From JBBKWH01 sp037968855 (GTDB lineage Bacteria; Pseudomonadota; Gammaproteobacteria; Pseudomonadales; Moraxellaceae), in the NCBI GenBank assembly GCA_037968855.1, contig JBBKWH010000061.1, positions 1-28,509 on the forward strand: DNA of 28,509 nt, in the 5' to 3' direction. The position numbers and the translations under genes are program-made. The notes beneath the pieces are model-generated. The model ran no database searches, was not told where the DNA came from, and worked only from the letters and a program-made list of their open reading frames with translations. Shown in pieces: positions 8,107 to 15,676 of this stretch; the first letter of the stretch is position 1; the number at the start of each line of letters is the position of its first letter.

Positions 8107-8424
8107 TTAGCGATAGCGGGCATGCAACACCCAGCGTGTGCCATTCCAATAGTAGCGATGATCATTTTTGTAGCTGCTATAACGGCTATACAGCGCCTTG
8201 TGTGCAATTAGATGAGCTTTGGCTTTTTGTGCTTTGGCACGGGCGAGCGCGGTTTTTTTTGCTACAACCTTTTTCTGGGCGGCCGTTTGTTTGGCGTTGA
8301 CATGATGTGAGATGACATGCTCGGTTTTGGCATGGTGTTCATCAACCAACACTGTTTTGGCTTGAACTGTGGATGCTGTAGCCAGCGCTAAGGTTAGCAA
8401 TAAAATACCAGACTTAATATTCAT
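8107..8424 (-). CDS. Small secreted, lysine/alanine/histidine-rich protein of unknown function
   Basis: I do not recognise this 105-residue protein. It starts with a clear Sec signal peptide (MNIKSG, then a hydrophobic core, then STVQA before the likely cut), so the mature product of about 83 residues should be periplasmic or secreted. The mature part opens with a His-rich segment (DEHHAKTEHVISHH), continues with a Lys/Ala/Gln-rich helix, and ends in an aromatic basic tail (YYWNGTRWVLHARYR). The middle resembles acid-shock protein Asr only in composition. Start support is good: GGAG lies 8 bases before the ATG. It stands alone, between the ftsK terminator and about 200 bases of non-coding DNA. 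A cationic envelope-binding or metal-buffering role would be a guess. Confidence 0.75.
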   Translation of the reverse strand: MNIKSGILLLTLALATASTVQAKTVLVDEHHAKTEHVISHHVNAKQTAAQKKVVAKKTALARAKAQKAKAHLIAHKALYSRYSSYKNDHRYYWNGTRWVLHARYR

Positions 8425-8622
8425 GACGAATCTCCGATCAAATGCAAAAGGCTTTGCGTTGAGGTCAGTATCAGGTCAGGATAAATTTAAAGTCAGTAGA
8501 AAGCTGTGCAGCGCTGTTGTGCGTCTGCTGCCAAATCGGTCATTCGGAATAAAGCATGAAGGCATGGTGACAAATAAATAGGTATTTGCCAGCGAATCAA
8601 TAGATCCATACCAGTCCAGCGC

Positions 8623-8656
8623 AAAAAAAGCCTAGCAGTGATGGGCTGCTAGACTT
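8623..8656 (-). terminator. Terminator of the PA4642-like gene
   Basis: On the minus strand, CTAGCAG and CTGCTAG pair around a 7-base loop. Outer pairs are interrupted by one mismatch, and a run of seven T follows. It is 19 bases after the stop at 8675. Confidence 0.85.
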
Positions 8657-8674
8657 ACTGTTACTTCGCTCAGA

Positions 8675-8962
8675 TTAAGCGTAGCGGGCCAGCAGCTCGA
8701 TAAACGGTGTGCTTTGCTGAGGGTGGACTTGGATTTCTTGTGCCAAGGTCTGACCGTTGGGTGCAGTGGCACTGACATTGCGGCCATCGGCTTTAAATTG
8801 CGTCAACAAACGCTCAAAATCGTGTGGACGCATGTGCTTGTAGGCGTTGTAGAGCACATGGTAGTCAGCATCAACGCCTGCGGGTGGCAAGATGTTGAGA
8901 TAGGCGAATACACGCTCATCTGACCAAGGCTCGTTAAAGGTTGCAGGTTGTGATAAGGCCAT
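8675..8962 (-). CDS. PA4642-family small conserved protein
   Basis: This 95-residue protein of unknown function resembles the Pseudomonas PA4642 family as I recall it: an EPWSDERVFAYLNILPPAGV opening, then DYHVLYNAYKHMRPHDFERLL, then a G-R-x-x-x-A-x-x-x-x-G-x-T segment near an ankyrin-like C-terminus. I placed the start at 8962 because GGAG lies 6 bases upstream and homology begins there; the frame runs back to 9019 with no such support. It has no signal peptide or membrane segment, so it should be cytoplasmic. It sits downstream of minCDE on the same strand but has its own ribosome site and terminator. The family assignment comes from memory of the pattern. Confidence 0.75.
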   Translation of the reverse strand: MALSQPATFNEPWSDERVFAYLNILPPAGVDADYHVLYNAYKHMRPHDFERLLTQFKADGRNVSATAPNGQTLAQEIQVHPQQSTPFIELLARYA

Positions 8963-9038
8963 GATCGACTCCACAGGCAATAAAAAAGGACAAAATGACA
9001 GTGCGCCATTTTGCCCCAATTGTGCCGCCTAGAACAGC

Positions 9039-9314
9039 TTAGCGTTCTTCAGGCAGGTTAATGTTCATTTCCAGCATTTCTATATTGGCTTCTGAGCGAA
9101 CGGACATTTGTACGTCTTGCTCATCAACGCCGCGCACATAACGACTGACCACTTCCATGATTTCTTTCTTCATGCGTTCGATTTTGTCAGGGCTTAGACG
9201 ATTGCCAAGACGTTGCTCGGTGGCAACAATCACTTTGAGGCGATCAGCCGCAACACGAGCGCTTGGGGGCGGGGTGTTGTCCGCTTTAAATAGATTACTC
9301 CAGAATCCAGCCAT
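9039..9314 (-). CDS. minE: Cell division topological specificity factor MinE
   Basis: MinE stimulates MinD ATPase and drives the pole-to-pole oscillation that keeps the MinC inhibitor away from midcell. The 91-residue product has the MinD-binding N-terminal part (starting MAGFWSNLF), the ARVAADRLKVIVATEQR helix/strand, and the dimerising topological-specificity domain (KKEIMEVVSRYV, then the VQMSVRSE and LEMNINLP strands). The start at 9314 lies one base after the minD stop (TGA-A-ATG), and GGAG within the end of minD serves as ribosome site, so translation is probably coupled to minD. A longer frame back to 9401 is only read-through of minD-overlapping sequence. Confidence 0.96.
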   Translation of the reverse strand: MAGFWSNLFKADNTPPPSARVAADRLKVIVATEQRLGNRLSPDKIERMKKEIMEVVSRYVRGVDEQDVQMSVRSEANIEMLEMNINLPEER

Positions 9315-9315
9315 T

Positions 9316-10128
9316 TCACACTCCAAAGAAACGAGCCAACCAGCCTTTTTGTTGCGGCTGAATATGGCGATATGGGCGGTCCTCACCCAAGAATCGTGCA
9401 ACTAAATCATCGTAGGCTTGACCTGCTCGGGATTCGGTATCACGAATAACGGGCACACCACTGTTGGATGAGGTCAAAACGGACGGGCATTCTGGAATGA
9501 CGCCCATGGTTTCGACTTTCAAAATGTCTTTTGAAATATCATCAATGGTCAGCATTTCTTGACGACCCGCACGATCAGGATCGAAGCGCGTAATGCATAG
9601 ATGCTCACGAACGCGGCCTAAGCCTTCTTCTACTTTTTTGGTTTTGCTGTGCAGCATGCCAATAATGCGGTCAGAGTCACGTACCGAGGAGATCTCAGGA
9701 TTGGTCACAATGATGGCTTCATCAGCGTGATACATGGCCAAAATCGCACCGCGCTCAATACCGGCGGGCGAGTCGCAAATAATAAAATCAAATTCTTTGG
9801 ACAACTCGTCAATGACGCGTGCCACGCCTTCATCCGTCAGGGCGTCTTTGTCGCGGGTCTGGCTGGCGGGCAGAATGTACAGGTTTTCGAGTTCACGGTC
9901 GCGAATCAATGCTTGAGACAAGCGTGCTTCGTTATGAATCACGTTGACAAAGTCATACACCACACGGCGCTCACAGCCCATGATCAAGTCAAGGTTACGC
10001 AAACCGACATCAAAATCGATGACGACAGTTTTGTGGCCACGCAGGGCAAGTCCAGTCGCAAAAGATGCACTGGTGGTGGTTTTACCCACGCCTCCCTTGC
10101 CTGAGGTTACAACGATGATCTTTGCCAC
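9316..10128 (-). CDS. minD: Septum site-determining ATPase MinD
   Basis: MinD is the membrane-cycling ATPase that recruits MinC and is regulated by MinE. The 270-residue protein carries the deviant Walker A KGGVGKTT (residues 11-18), the DFDVGLRNLD and MGCERRVVYD segments, switch-region DSPAGIERGA, and a C-terminal amphipathic membrane-targeting helix (KGWLARFFGV). The start codon is GTG (10126-10128 read on the minus strand), with AGGAG about 8 bases upstream. It is the middle gene of minC-minD-minE, about 65 bases after minC and one base before minE. Confidence 0.98.
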   Translation of the reverse strand: MAKIIVVTSGKGGVGKTTTSASFATGLALRGHKTVVIDFDVGLRNLDLIMGCERRVVYDFVNVIHNEARLSQALIRDRELENLYILPASQTRDKDALTDEGVARVIDELSKEFDFIICDSPAGIERGAILAMYHADEAIIVTNPEISSVRDSDRIIGMLHSKTKKVEEGLGRVREHLCITRFDPDRAGRQEMLTIDDISKDILKVETMGVIPECPSVLTSSNSGVPVIRDTESRAGQAYDDLVARFLGEDRPYRHIQPQQKGWLARFFGV

Positions 10129-10193
10129 CGGTCAAACTCCTTGAAAGTATGTTTCCTAAAGCGTTAAAAACGCCATGTGAATGGTGTACAGGA

Positions 10194-10895
10194 TCAAGCT
10201 ACGCCATGCAAGGGTCGAAAGTTGAGTTCGCCTTGACTATTCAAGCTGATACGAACCGCTTTGCCAACCATGTCGGGTGGAATGTCATCAGCGACACAAT
10301 AGGTGCCTGCAATCGAGACCAGTTCTGCCTCTAAACGCTGACAAAAAATCCGTGCGCTCTCTTGACCTGCTGCACCTGCAATCACTCGACCTCTGATTGT
10401 GCCATAAACATGGACTGAGCCCATGGCGATCAACTCAGAGCCACTGTTCATATCAGCGGTCAGCACAATATCGCCCTGTTCGGCAACCAACCGCTGGCCA
10501 GTACGCAACACTTCATGATGCAACAAGGTGGCGGCTGGTTCGACAACTGCTGTCGTGATCGTTGCGCTTTCTGTGTTTGCGGGGGCTGGTTCGCTAGGTT
10601 GTATCCGTTGCATTGGGCGATCAGCAGGCAGCACTGTCATATCCAGTGCGCGCGCTTGATTACCCAACTGGCCATCAACAACGCCCATGATTTGTAGACC
10701 TTGCGCGCGTAATTGCTTTAGCAATACGTGCAGGTCGATATCGACGGTGCTATCAATCAGGACAGGCAGACCTTGATTGGCCCCATCTTGACCGAGTAGA
10801 TCTTTGAGGCTGCTCTCGATACGAGCAAAATCTGGGGTGTTGATGGTGAGTCTCGAAAAACTAACCATTTTTCCGGTGAGGCGAATATCACTCAT
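10194..10895 (-). CDS. minC: Septum site-determining protein MinC
   Basis: MinC inhibits FtsZ polymerisation away from midcell when recruited to the membrane by MinD. The 233-residue protein has the N-terminal FtsZ-inhibiting domain (to about residue 100), a short Pro/Ala-rich linker, and the C-terminal beta-helix domain (about 120-225). That second domain contains RTGQRLVAEQGDIVLTADMN, the GSVHVYGTIRGRVIAG repeat segment and ARIFCQRLEAELVSIAG. The ATG at 10895 has AAGGAT about 6 bases upstream. It is the first of the three min genes. A minus-strand membrane-protein gene ends about 130 bases upstream, and I see no clear hairpin terminator between them, so partial read-through is possible. Confidence 0.96.
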   Translation of the reverse strand: MSDIRLTGKMVSFSRLTINTPDFARIESSLKDLLGQDGANQGLPVLIDSTVDIDLHVLLKQLRAQGLQIMGVVDGQLGNQARALDMTVLPADRPMQRIQPSEPAPANTESATITTAVVEPAATLLHHEVLRTGQRLVAEQGDIVLTADMNSGSELIAMGSVHVYGTIRGRVIAGAAGQESARIFCQRLEAELVSIAGTYCVADDIPPDMVGKAVRISLNSQGELNFRPLHGVA

Positions 10896-11027
10896 GATAC
10901 ATCCTTGAGGGTATCGAATGACCCAGAGTGGCGGGCCAAGCGATACATGAGTCTAGCAAAACAGAATGCAGGTCATCCTAGAGCAAAACGGCCATGGCTT
11001 CTAGCTGATCCATGGCTTTTTTGCAGT

Positions 11028-12125
11028 TCAATGTGGTTGTGATGGCGGGATGTCATGGAGTGGCAAGGCATCATCTGCCGCAGCTTGAATTTTCCATTGT
11101 TGCACGGCCACTTGTTGCCGAATAGTGGCCAAACTCTCAAACACCAAGGACTCGACCAAGGCTTCTACCGCCTCCGTTTGCAGGGGGATTTCTCCCACAT
11201 GCTCGGCAATGGCTTGCAACATGGGGTTGGCAGTTTGTCCACGTGCGGCATCATCGCTAAACGGCTTAATGAGTTCTGCGGTTAGGTTGTCACCAATCCG
11301 TTTGCCAATGCTTTGCACTTGTAACTCAATACGCGAACCAACCACTGGAATTAACCTGAGCAATTGATGCAGCTCTGGAATATCAGCCAAGGCTCGGTGT
11401 ACGGCTTGACCGACTTGCTCACGCAAAAAGTCGGTGCGTTCAGCCAAGACGGGCGCTAGACCCGCTTGCAAGATTTCGCCTGTTGCAGCCACCAGTTGGG
11501 GGCGGTGGCGCTCCACCAAATCCCGAATAAGTTCGCCGTGTGTGGTGCTTTTGCGCAGTTCGTTTTCGATGCCGTCAATCACATTTAAGATAATTCGGTC
11601 AGAGATTTCTTCGAGTACCAGTTGATAGTAAAAATGGCCCAACTTGATCCAGCTTTGTGGTAATACGGTGTACCCCATTTTGTGTAGGCGATAACCCAAA
11701 ACCACCGCCCGTAGCAAACGCAGCGCCCGAAAAGTTGGTAGGCAGCCCAGCACTTCGTACCAATGCACAAAAGGAAAGAAAAACCAGCGATGATAATGCT
11801 GCCGAGAAATGGCCCAAAGCCAGCGTGCGGCCAGCTCTACAATCAAAAAGACCGTAATCCAGTCATCAACACCCTCAAAGATCGGGTGAATACTGACGCG
11901 GTAACGCATTAATAAACCACCCTGACCCAAAAACTCAGCCATGCTTAAACCAACGCGACTGAGCAAAATAGCATCGATGGCGAGCATTAGCAGATTGATC
12001 ACAATCAAAATCATAATGCCAATGTCATACAGCATGCCTAGGCGGCTTTGTTGGTGATGCTGTATCTCTGGCGGGGTAGACGATGGCGTGGATGATTGGC
12101 TGGTTGACATGGTGGGTTTAGACAT
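11028..12125 (-). CDS. Membrane protein with a voltage-sensor-like S1-S4 region, no visible pore
   Basis: About 365 residues from the ATG at 12125. A polar N-terminus leads to a hydrophobic helix (about 34-55). A second helix (88-106) has Glu98 and Arg101. A third (114-131) has Glu124 and ends in LGCLP. The fourth (132-148) has Arg133, Arg136, Arg139 and Arg146. This order, and the LP-x-x-RALRLLR junction, resemble the S1-S4 part of voltage-gated channels. The remaining 215 residues look cytoplasmic and helical, and I see no pore helix or selectivity filter. Function is unknown; ion-channel-like annotation would be family-level inference. The start is uncertain: neither ATG 12125 nor 12110 has a good ribosome site. 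The frame extends to 12458, but that part is not protein-like. It is transcribed towards minC. Confidence 0.65.
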   Translation of the reverse strand: MSKPTMSTSQSSTPSSTPPEIQHHQQSRLGMLYDIGIMILIVINLLMLAIDAILLSRVGLSMAEFLGQGGLLMRYRVSIHPIFEGVDDWITVFLIVELAARWLWAISRQHYHRWFFFPFVHWYEVLGCLPTFRALRLLRAVVLGYRLHKMGYTVLPQSWIKLGHFYYQLVLEEISDRIILNVIDGIENELRKSTTHGELIRDLVERHRPQLVAATGEILQAGLAPVLAERTDFLREQVGQAVHRALADIPELHQLLRLIPVVGSRIELQVQSIGKRIGDNLTAELIKPFSDDAARGQTANPMLQAIAEHVGEIPLQTEAVEALVESLVFESLATIRQQVAVQQWKIQAAADDALPLHDIPPSQPH

Positions 12126-12484
12126 AAGCCGGTGACAGATCAGATGAATAATGATCAGTAGAGTCTGGCCTGAGCGCACGCATCTGTCTATGCCGACGAT
12201 ATCAACGATGCCGAGATGTTGCAGGCTGTATTTTTTGATTGGATGCTCAAAATAGATACGCCTGAGGCTCAGACGCTTACTGGCGAAAGAACTCGACTGC
12301 AAACAAACCACAGGAGTCATGCGGCTTGTCGCACAGGATGATAAAAATCTGCACATTGAGAGAGCAAACACCATCATCTTGTAAAATAAGGCGGATTTTG
12401 TAACAAAACTAGAATGGTAGCGTATGTGTGCCTGCCTACAGAATGCATCCGTTGGCACTATAAAACCTAATGAGGAGTTTTCTT
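12126..12484. other. Divergent intergenic region between the voltage-sensor-like gene and the OmpA-family lipoprotein gene
   Basis: This stretch must hold promoters for both genes. For the plus-strand gene, TTGAGA (12356-12361) followed 18-20 bases later by TGTAAAAT (12380-12387) is the best candidate, with spacing at the long end. The A+T content rises near 12340-12420. I see no RNA gene, repeat family or extra coding sequence. The minus-strand frame across it has poor coding character. Confidence 0.5.
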
Positions 12485-13141
12485 ATGCGTGCATTAATCG
12501 TAACGGCAATGGTCGGTGGCTTAGCATTGTCGGGTTGTACAACCAATCCATATACCGGTCAGCAACAGATCAGCAAAGGCGCGCTTGGCGGTTTGCTTGG
12601 TGCAGCTGCTGGTGCAGCCGTTGCTAAATCAAACGGTGACTCTGACAAAATGGGTCGTGCTGCCGCCATTGGCGCAGCATTAGGTGGTGGTGTTGGCCTG
12701 TACATGGACAACCAAGAAAAGAAAATCCGTGAGCAAATGCAAGGTACTGGCGTAGAAGTTGAACGTAACCAGCAAACTGGCGCGGTTGATCTAATCATGC
12801 CAGGCAACATTACCTTTGCAACCGACAGCGCAGCGGTTAACGGTAGCTTTACAGGTACCTTGACTCAACTGGCGACCACCTTGGCCCAGTATGACAAATC
12901 GACCATCACTGTTCGTGGTTATACCGACAACACTGGTAGCGCTGCTTACAACCAACGTCTGTCACAAGACCGTGCCAACAGCGTATCAAGCTACTTGATC
13001 CGCAATGGCGTCGCGTCTAGCCGTATCCAAGCAGTTGGTTATGGCATGAGCAACCCAGTGGCCAGCAACGCCACCGAATCAGGCCGTTCACAAAACCGTC
13101 GTGTTGAAATCAGCATCAACCCACCTGCATCTGTTTCTTAA
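12485..13141 (+). CDS. OmpA-family outer-membrane lipoprotein with glycine zipper (YiaD-like)
   Basis: A 218-residue lipoprotein that probably ties the outer membrane to peptidoglycan. The lipobox LSGC places the lipidated cysteine at residue 18. Residues 34-73 form an Ala/Gly-rich glycine-zipper segment (GALGGLLGAAAGAAVA and later IGAALGGGVG). Residues 107-218 form an OmpA-like domain with RGYTDNTGS, NQRLSQDRANSV, and the end motif GRSQNRRVEI. The start at 12485 has GAGGAG 7 bases upstream. It is a monocistron with a strong terminator. E. coli YiaD has the same plan, but I give no symbol because several paralogous families share it. Confidence 0.9.
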   Translation: MRALIVTAMVGGLALSGCTTNPYTGQQQISKGALGGLLGAAAGAAVAKSNGDSDKMGRAAAIGAALGGGVGLYMDNQEKKIREQMQGTGVEVERNQQTGAVDLIMPGNITFATDSAAVNGSFTGTLTQLATTLAQYDKSTITVRGYTDNTGSAAYNQRLSQDRANSVSSYLIRNGVASSRIQAVGYGMSNPVASNATESGRSQNRRVEISINPPASVS

Positions 13142-13151
13142 TTGATGTAGC

Positions 13152-13202
13152 GCCCGACACATCGGGCAAGATGCAAAAAAGCCAGTTTCGACTGGCTTTT
13201 TT
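13152..13202 (+). terminator. Terminator of the OmpA-family lipoprotein gene, preceded by a second hairpin
   Basis: The main hairpin, AAAAAAGCCAGT / ACTGGCTTTTTT (13175-13186 and 13191-13202), has a TTCG tetraloop and a T-tail. Just before it, GCCCGA / TCGGGC (13152-13167) forms a smaller hairpin with loop CACA. Confidence 0.9.
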
Positions 13203-13338
13203 GTGCTTTGGACTTGCTGACCGCGCGTCATCTGTCCTTGAAATGTTCCTTTGCATGACCCGACGGTGTTAGGATGACTCGATTCTGCATCTATGCGGAA
13301 TCTCTGCAAACAACAAGATCAAGCGCCTGAGGGAAGCC

Positions 13339-14151
13339 ATGCGTCATTTGCCAGCGGTATTTTTATTGGGAGTCGTGTTGTCAGGATGCAGCACGATGCA
13401 ATCAGTCCGTCAAATGCTGCCGAGCACTCATGGCACGGCTGCCGATCCTAAAGTGATTGAAAAGCCAGAATTGCCCAAAATCGACACCAGCGTTCCTGAG
13501 AAATTCTCCGAACGTCTAAAGCCGCATGGTTTTAGTCTGGGTGCATGGATTCGTCGTAGCGATGGTCCGGAGTTTTTGCGTAGTGATGGCCCATTGTTTC
13601 AGCCAGTACCGCCGCTTGATGGCCGTGCGGCGATTGTCTATTTGTACCGTCCAAACAGTTCTTGGAACTTTCAAGAGATTATCGCACCAAGCTTCTTCTT
13701 AAATGGTGAACGGATTTCTAGCCTGATCAATAATCATTATTATTGGTTGGAGTTGCCTACCGGCACGTATCGTCTGGCGATTCGTCGTCCGGTTGGTACG
13801 GTGTACTTCCAAAAAGGCACTGTGGTTGATTTTTCGGTAGAAGCTGGCAAAACTTACTATTTGCGTTACGACGAGCAAAACTTCCGTGGTCATCCTAACA
13901 AAGAGTTGGGATTGCTGCAAAAAGGCCCATTGAGCCAGATGCCTGAGAACATGGCATTAGAGGAAATTCGCTCAACAACCTTAAATACACCCGGCTATAG
14001 TTTTATCAGTAATCCTGATCCAGCCCGTGGTACACAGTTGGCCAGCTTTAACCAAAAAGCCAAGTCGCCTGTGCCTAAGGATCGTGTGGAAGAAAAAGAA
14101 AATGTAGTGCTTGGTGTACCGTTGAAGTTGTGGAATCCAATCACTTGGTAA
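13339..14151 (+). CDS. DUF2846-type lipoprotein
   Basis: A 270-residue predicted lipoprotein with a signal peptide ending in the lipobox LSGC (Cys17). The centre (about 95-190) resembles DUF2846: AIVYLYRP, FFLNGERISSLINNHYYWLELPTGTYRL, a strand-rich region, then a GKTYYLRYDE segment. That domain is probably a small beta-sandwich in the periplasm; its role is unknown. The C-terminal third is unrecognised and ends in VPLKLWNPITW. GAGGGA lies 4 bases before the ATG, which is slightly close. It follows another lipoprotein gene, but a terminator lies between, so they are separate units. Confidence 0.82.
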   Translation: MRHLPAVFLLGVVLSGCSTMQSVRQMLPSTHGTAADPKVIEKPELPKIDTSVPEKFSERLKPHGFSLGAWIRRSDGPEFLRSDGPLFQPVPPLDGRAAIVYLYRPNSSWNFQEIIAPSFFLNGERISSLINNHYYWLELPTGTYRLAIRRPVGTVYFQKGTVVDFSVEAGKTYYLRYDEQNFRGHPNKELGLLQKGPLSQMPENMALEEIRSTTLNTPGYSFISNPDPARGTQLASFNQKAKSPVPKDRVEEKENVVLGVPLKLWNPITW

Positions 14152-14185
14152 GCCGTCGTATCATGGCTGTCTGATCCCGCTCTCT

Positions 14186-14216
14186 AAAAAGCCACTCATT
14201 GTGAGTGGTTTTTTTT
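14186..14216. terminator. Bidirectional terminator between convergent DUF2846 and DUF2059 genes
   Basis: AAAAAGCCACTCA and TGAGTGG plus a T-run pair around loop TTG. The right T-run reaches to within two bases of the DUF2059 gene's stop codon on the other strand. Confidence 0.88.
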
Positions 14217-14217
14217 G

Positions 14218-14724
14218 TCAGTTGGAGGATGGTTTTGGATTGGTGCGTTCGGCGTTGAGTGTGTCCTGTAGCTCAGTTAAGGTGCTGGCCATGGCTTTTT
14301 GCAGCGCTGGCATCATGATGAGGCTCATGTCTTGGGCTATTTTTGGAGTCTTTTGCAATAAGGACTGACCAATTGGCGTGAGATAAAAGGTAATTGAGGC
14401 ATCAACCTCTTCTTGTGTCAGGCTGGTCTGGATCAGTTGACGAATACTACTGATCAATGCTGGCCGATCGATATTTTGATCCAGACGCTGGCTAAACGTT
14501 TTCATAAAGGTTTGAAACTTTTCTTTCTTTTGCGCGTTATCTAGGCCCATTTGTTCGGCCATTTGATCAAGCGGTAGAGGCTGCTTTAAGGCTGCATCAA
14601 GCAGTGCTTCGGTCTGGGTCACTTGGATATATTGATCCACTGAGGCATCAGTCGGCACGGCTGCCCAAACATAAGAGCTGCTGATTGAGATCAGCATTGC
14701 CAGATAAAGTGATTTTTTCATCAT
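14218..14724 (-). CDS. Secreted DUF2059-family protein
   Basis: About 168 residues. A signal peptide (MMKKSLYLAMLISISSS, cut probably after YVWA) leads to a helical protein resembling DUF2059. That family is recognised here by its pair of helical segments and the C-terminal SLTQEEVDASITFYLTPIGQSLLQKTP stretch, in which 'E-x-x-x-x-x-x-F-Y-x-T-P-x-G-x-x-x' is typical. DUF2059 proteins are periplasmic and of unknown function. The start is ambiguous: ATG codons at 14733, 14724 and 14721 and a TTG at 14736 lie close together. I prefer 14724, since GATGAG is 4 bases upstream and the Lys-Lys of the signal peptide follows. It is transcribed away from traX-like upstream DNA with 179 bases between. Confidence 0.85.
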   Translation of the reverse strand: MMKKSLYLAMLISISSSYVWAAVPTDASVDQYIQVTQTEALLDAALKQPLPLDQMAEQMGLDNAQKKEKFQTFMKTFSQRLDQNIDRPALISSIRQLIQTSLTQEEVDASITFYLTPIGQSLLQKTPKIAQDMSLIMMPALQKAMASTLTELQDTLNAERTNPKPSSN

Positions 14725-14903
14725 GGGTCTCATCAAAGTGCGAATAAAAAAGCGTCTGCTTGCTTATTGGTGTTGTATTAAGGGTGTACTAAGGGATCAA
14801 CCATTAACGGTCAAACCAGCGACCTGAGTATGCAAGATGTGCTGTGAGTGGATCAAGCCAGTCTAGTGGGCGGTTGAGCGATTACATCGTGAAAGCCAAT
14901 GGG

Positions 14904-15647
14904 TCAGACGATCATTTTAATCAGAGATCCGAGTAGGTACAGCGCCAGCAAATGCAGCGGATAAAACCAATAGCCCCAATGCCCAACGGGTGTTATCGGT
15001 GGTAATCGCGGCCGTTGCCAAAGTAGCCCTAAACCAAACACTGTTGCCAGCGCAGCACTGATCAAGCTAATGGGCTGAGCCTGTTGTAATGCCACTGCAA
15101 AGCTTGTGTCATACACGACGTTTGCTAATGCCGCGATCAATGCTGCCAGCCACCACAGCTTGCGGCCATAAGTGATGGCCAGTAAGCAAGCAGCAGGCAA
15201 TAAGACACCCAACCAGCCGTACATCAGTTGTGTGTTGTATTGATAGGCACATGCAATCAGTAGTAGACCAAACAACATGTGATAGCAGTTGGAATAAGCC
15301 ACACACCAACACAGCAGCAAGCCCATAGCGAGGGTCGGCATGATGTTAAAGGTGATCGATTGCGGTGAGAGTAGGTGGTAGGGGTACTCGGATATCAGTG
15401 CGAATAGCAGCATATAGCCGAGGTAGCGCGCATTTTTGCGCTGCCATAGAGGGTTTTGTCTTGCACGGTAGACATTGGCTGCGATGGCCAAGCAAAACAG
15501 CGGAAAAGCCCAACGCCCAATCACCGCTAGGCCAGATAAGGACGGCCAGACTAAGCGCGTATGATCTAGCAGCATAGTAATGATAGCGAGCCATTTGATC
15601 AGATCCAGTGGCTGATCGCGAGACTGAGCAACAGATAGATTAGGCAT
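14904..15647 (-). CDS. TraX-family integral membrane protein
   Basis: A polytopic protein of 247 residues with about seven or eight hydrophobic segments. TraX is the F-plasmid pilin N-acetylase, and chromosomal relatives (PF05857) occur widely with unknown substrates. Matching points are LDLIKWLAIITMLLDH near the N-terminus (the conserved Lys and Asp-His pair), GRWAFPLFCLAIA, RYLGYMLLFALISEYPYHL, NIMPTLAMGLL and the terminal GYWFYPLHLLAL. No conjugation genes are nearby, so pilin acetylation is unlikely; transfer of an acyl group to an envelope component is inference. The ATG at 15647 has no strong ribosome site. It follows the MOSC gene by 29 bases on the same strand and is probably co-transcribed with it. 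Confidence 0.88.
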   Translation of the reverse strand: MPNLSVAQSRDQPLDLIKWLAIITMLLDHTRLVWPSLSGLAVIGRWAFPLFCLAIAANVYRARQNPLWQRKNARYLGYMLLFALISEYPYHLLSPQSITFNIMPTLAMGLLLCWCVAYSNCYHMLFGLLLIACAYQYNTQLMYGWLGVLLPAACLLAITYGRKLWWLAALIAALANVVYDTSFAVALQQAQPISLISAALATVFGLGLLWQRPRLPPITPVGHWGYWFYPLHLLALYLLGSLIKMIV

Positions 15648-15676
15648 AGATAGATCGACTGACCACGCGTCTTTAA

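Noticed and set aside
10960..11027. Short minus-strand frame starting MDQLEAMAVLL between the voltage-sensor-like gene and minC
   Set aside because: Only eleven codons, no ribosome site; likely chance.
12126..12458. N-terminal extension of the voltage-sensor-like ORF
   Set aside because: Composition is not protein-like and the extension covers a likely divergent promoter region.
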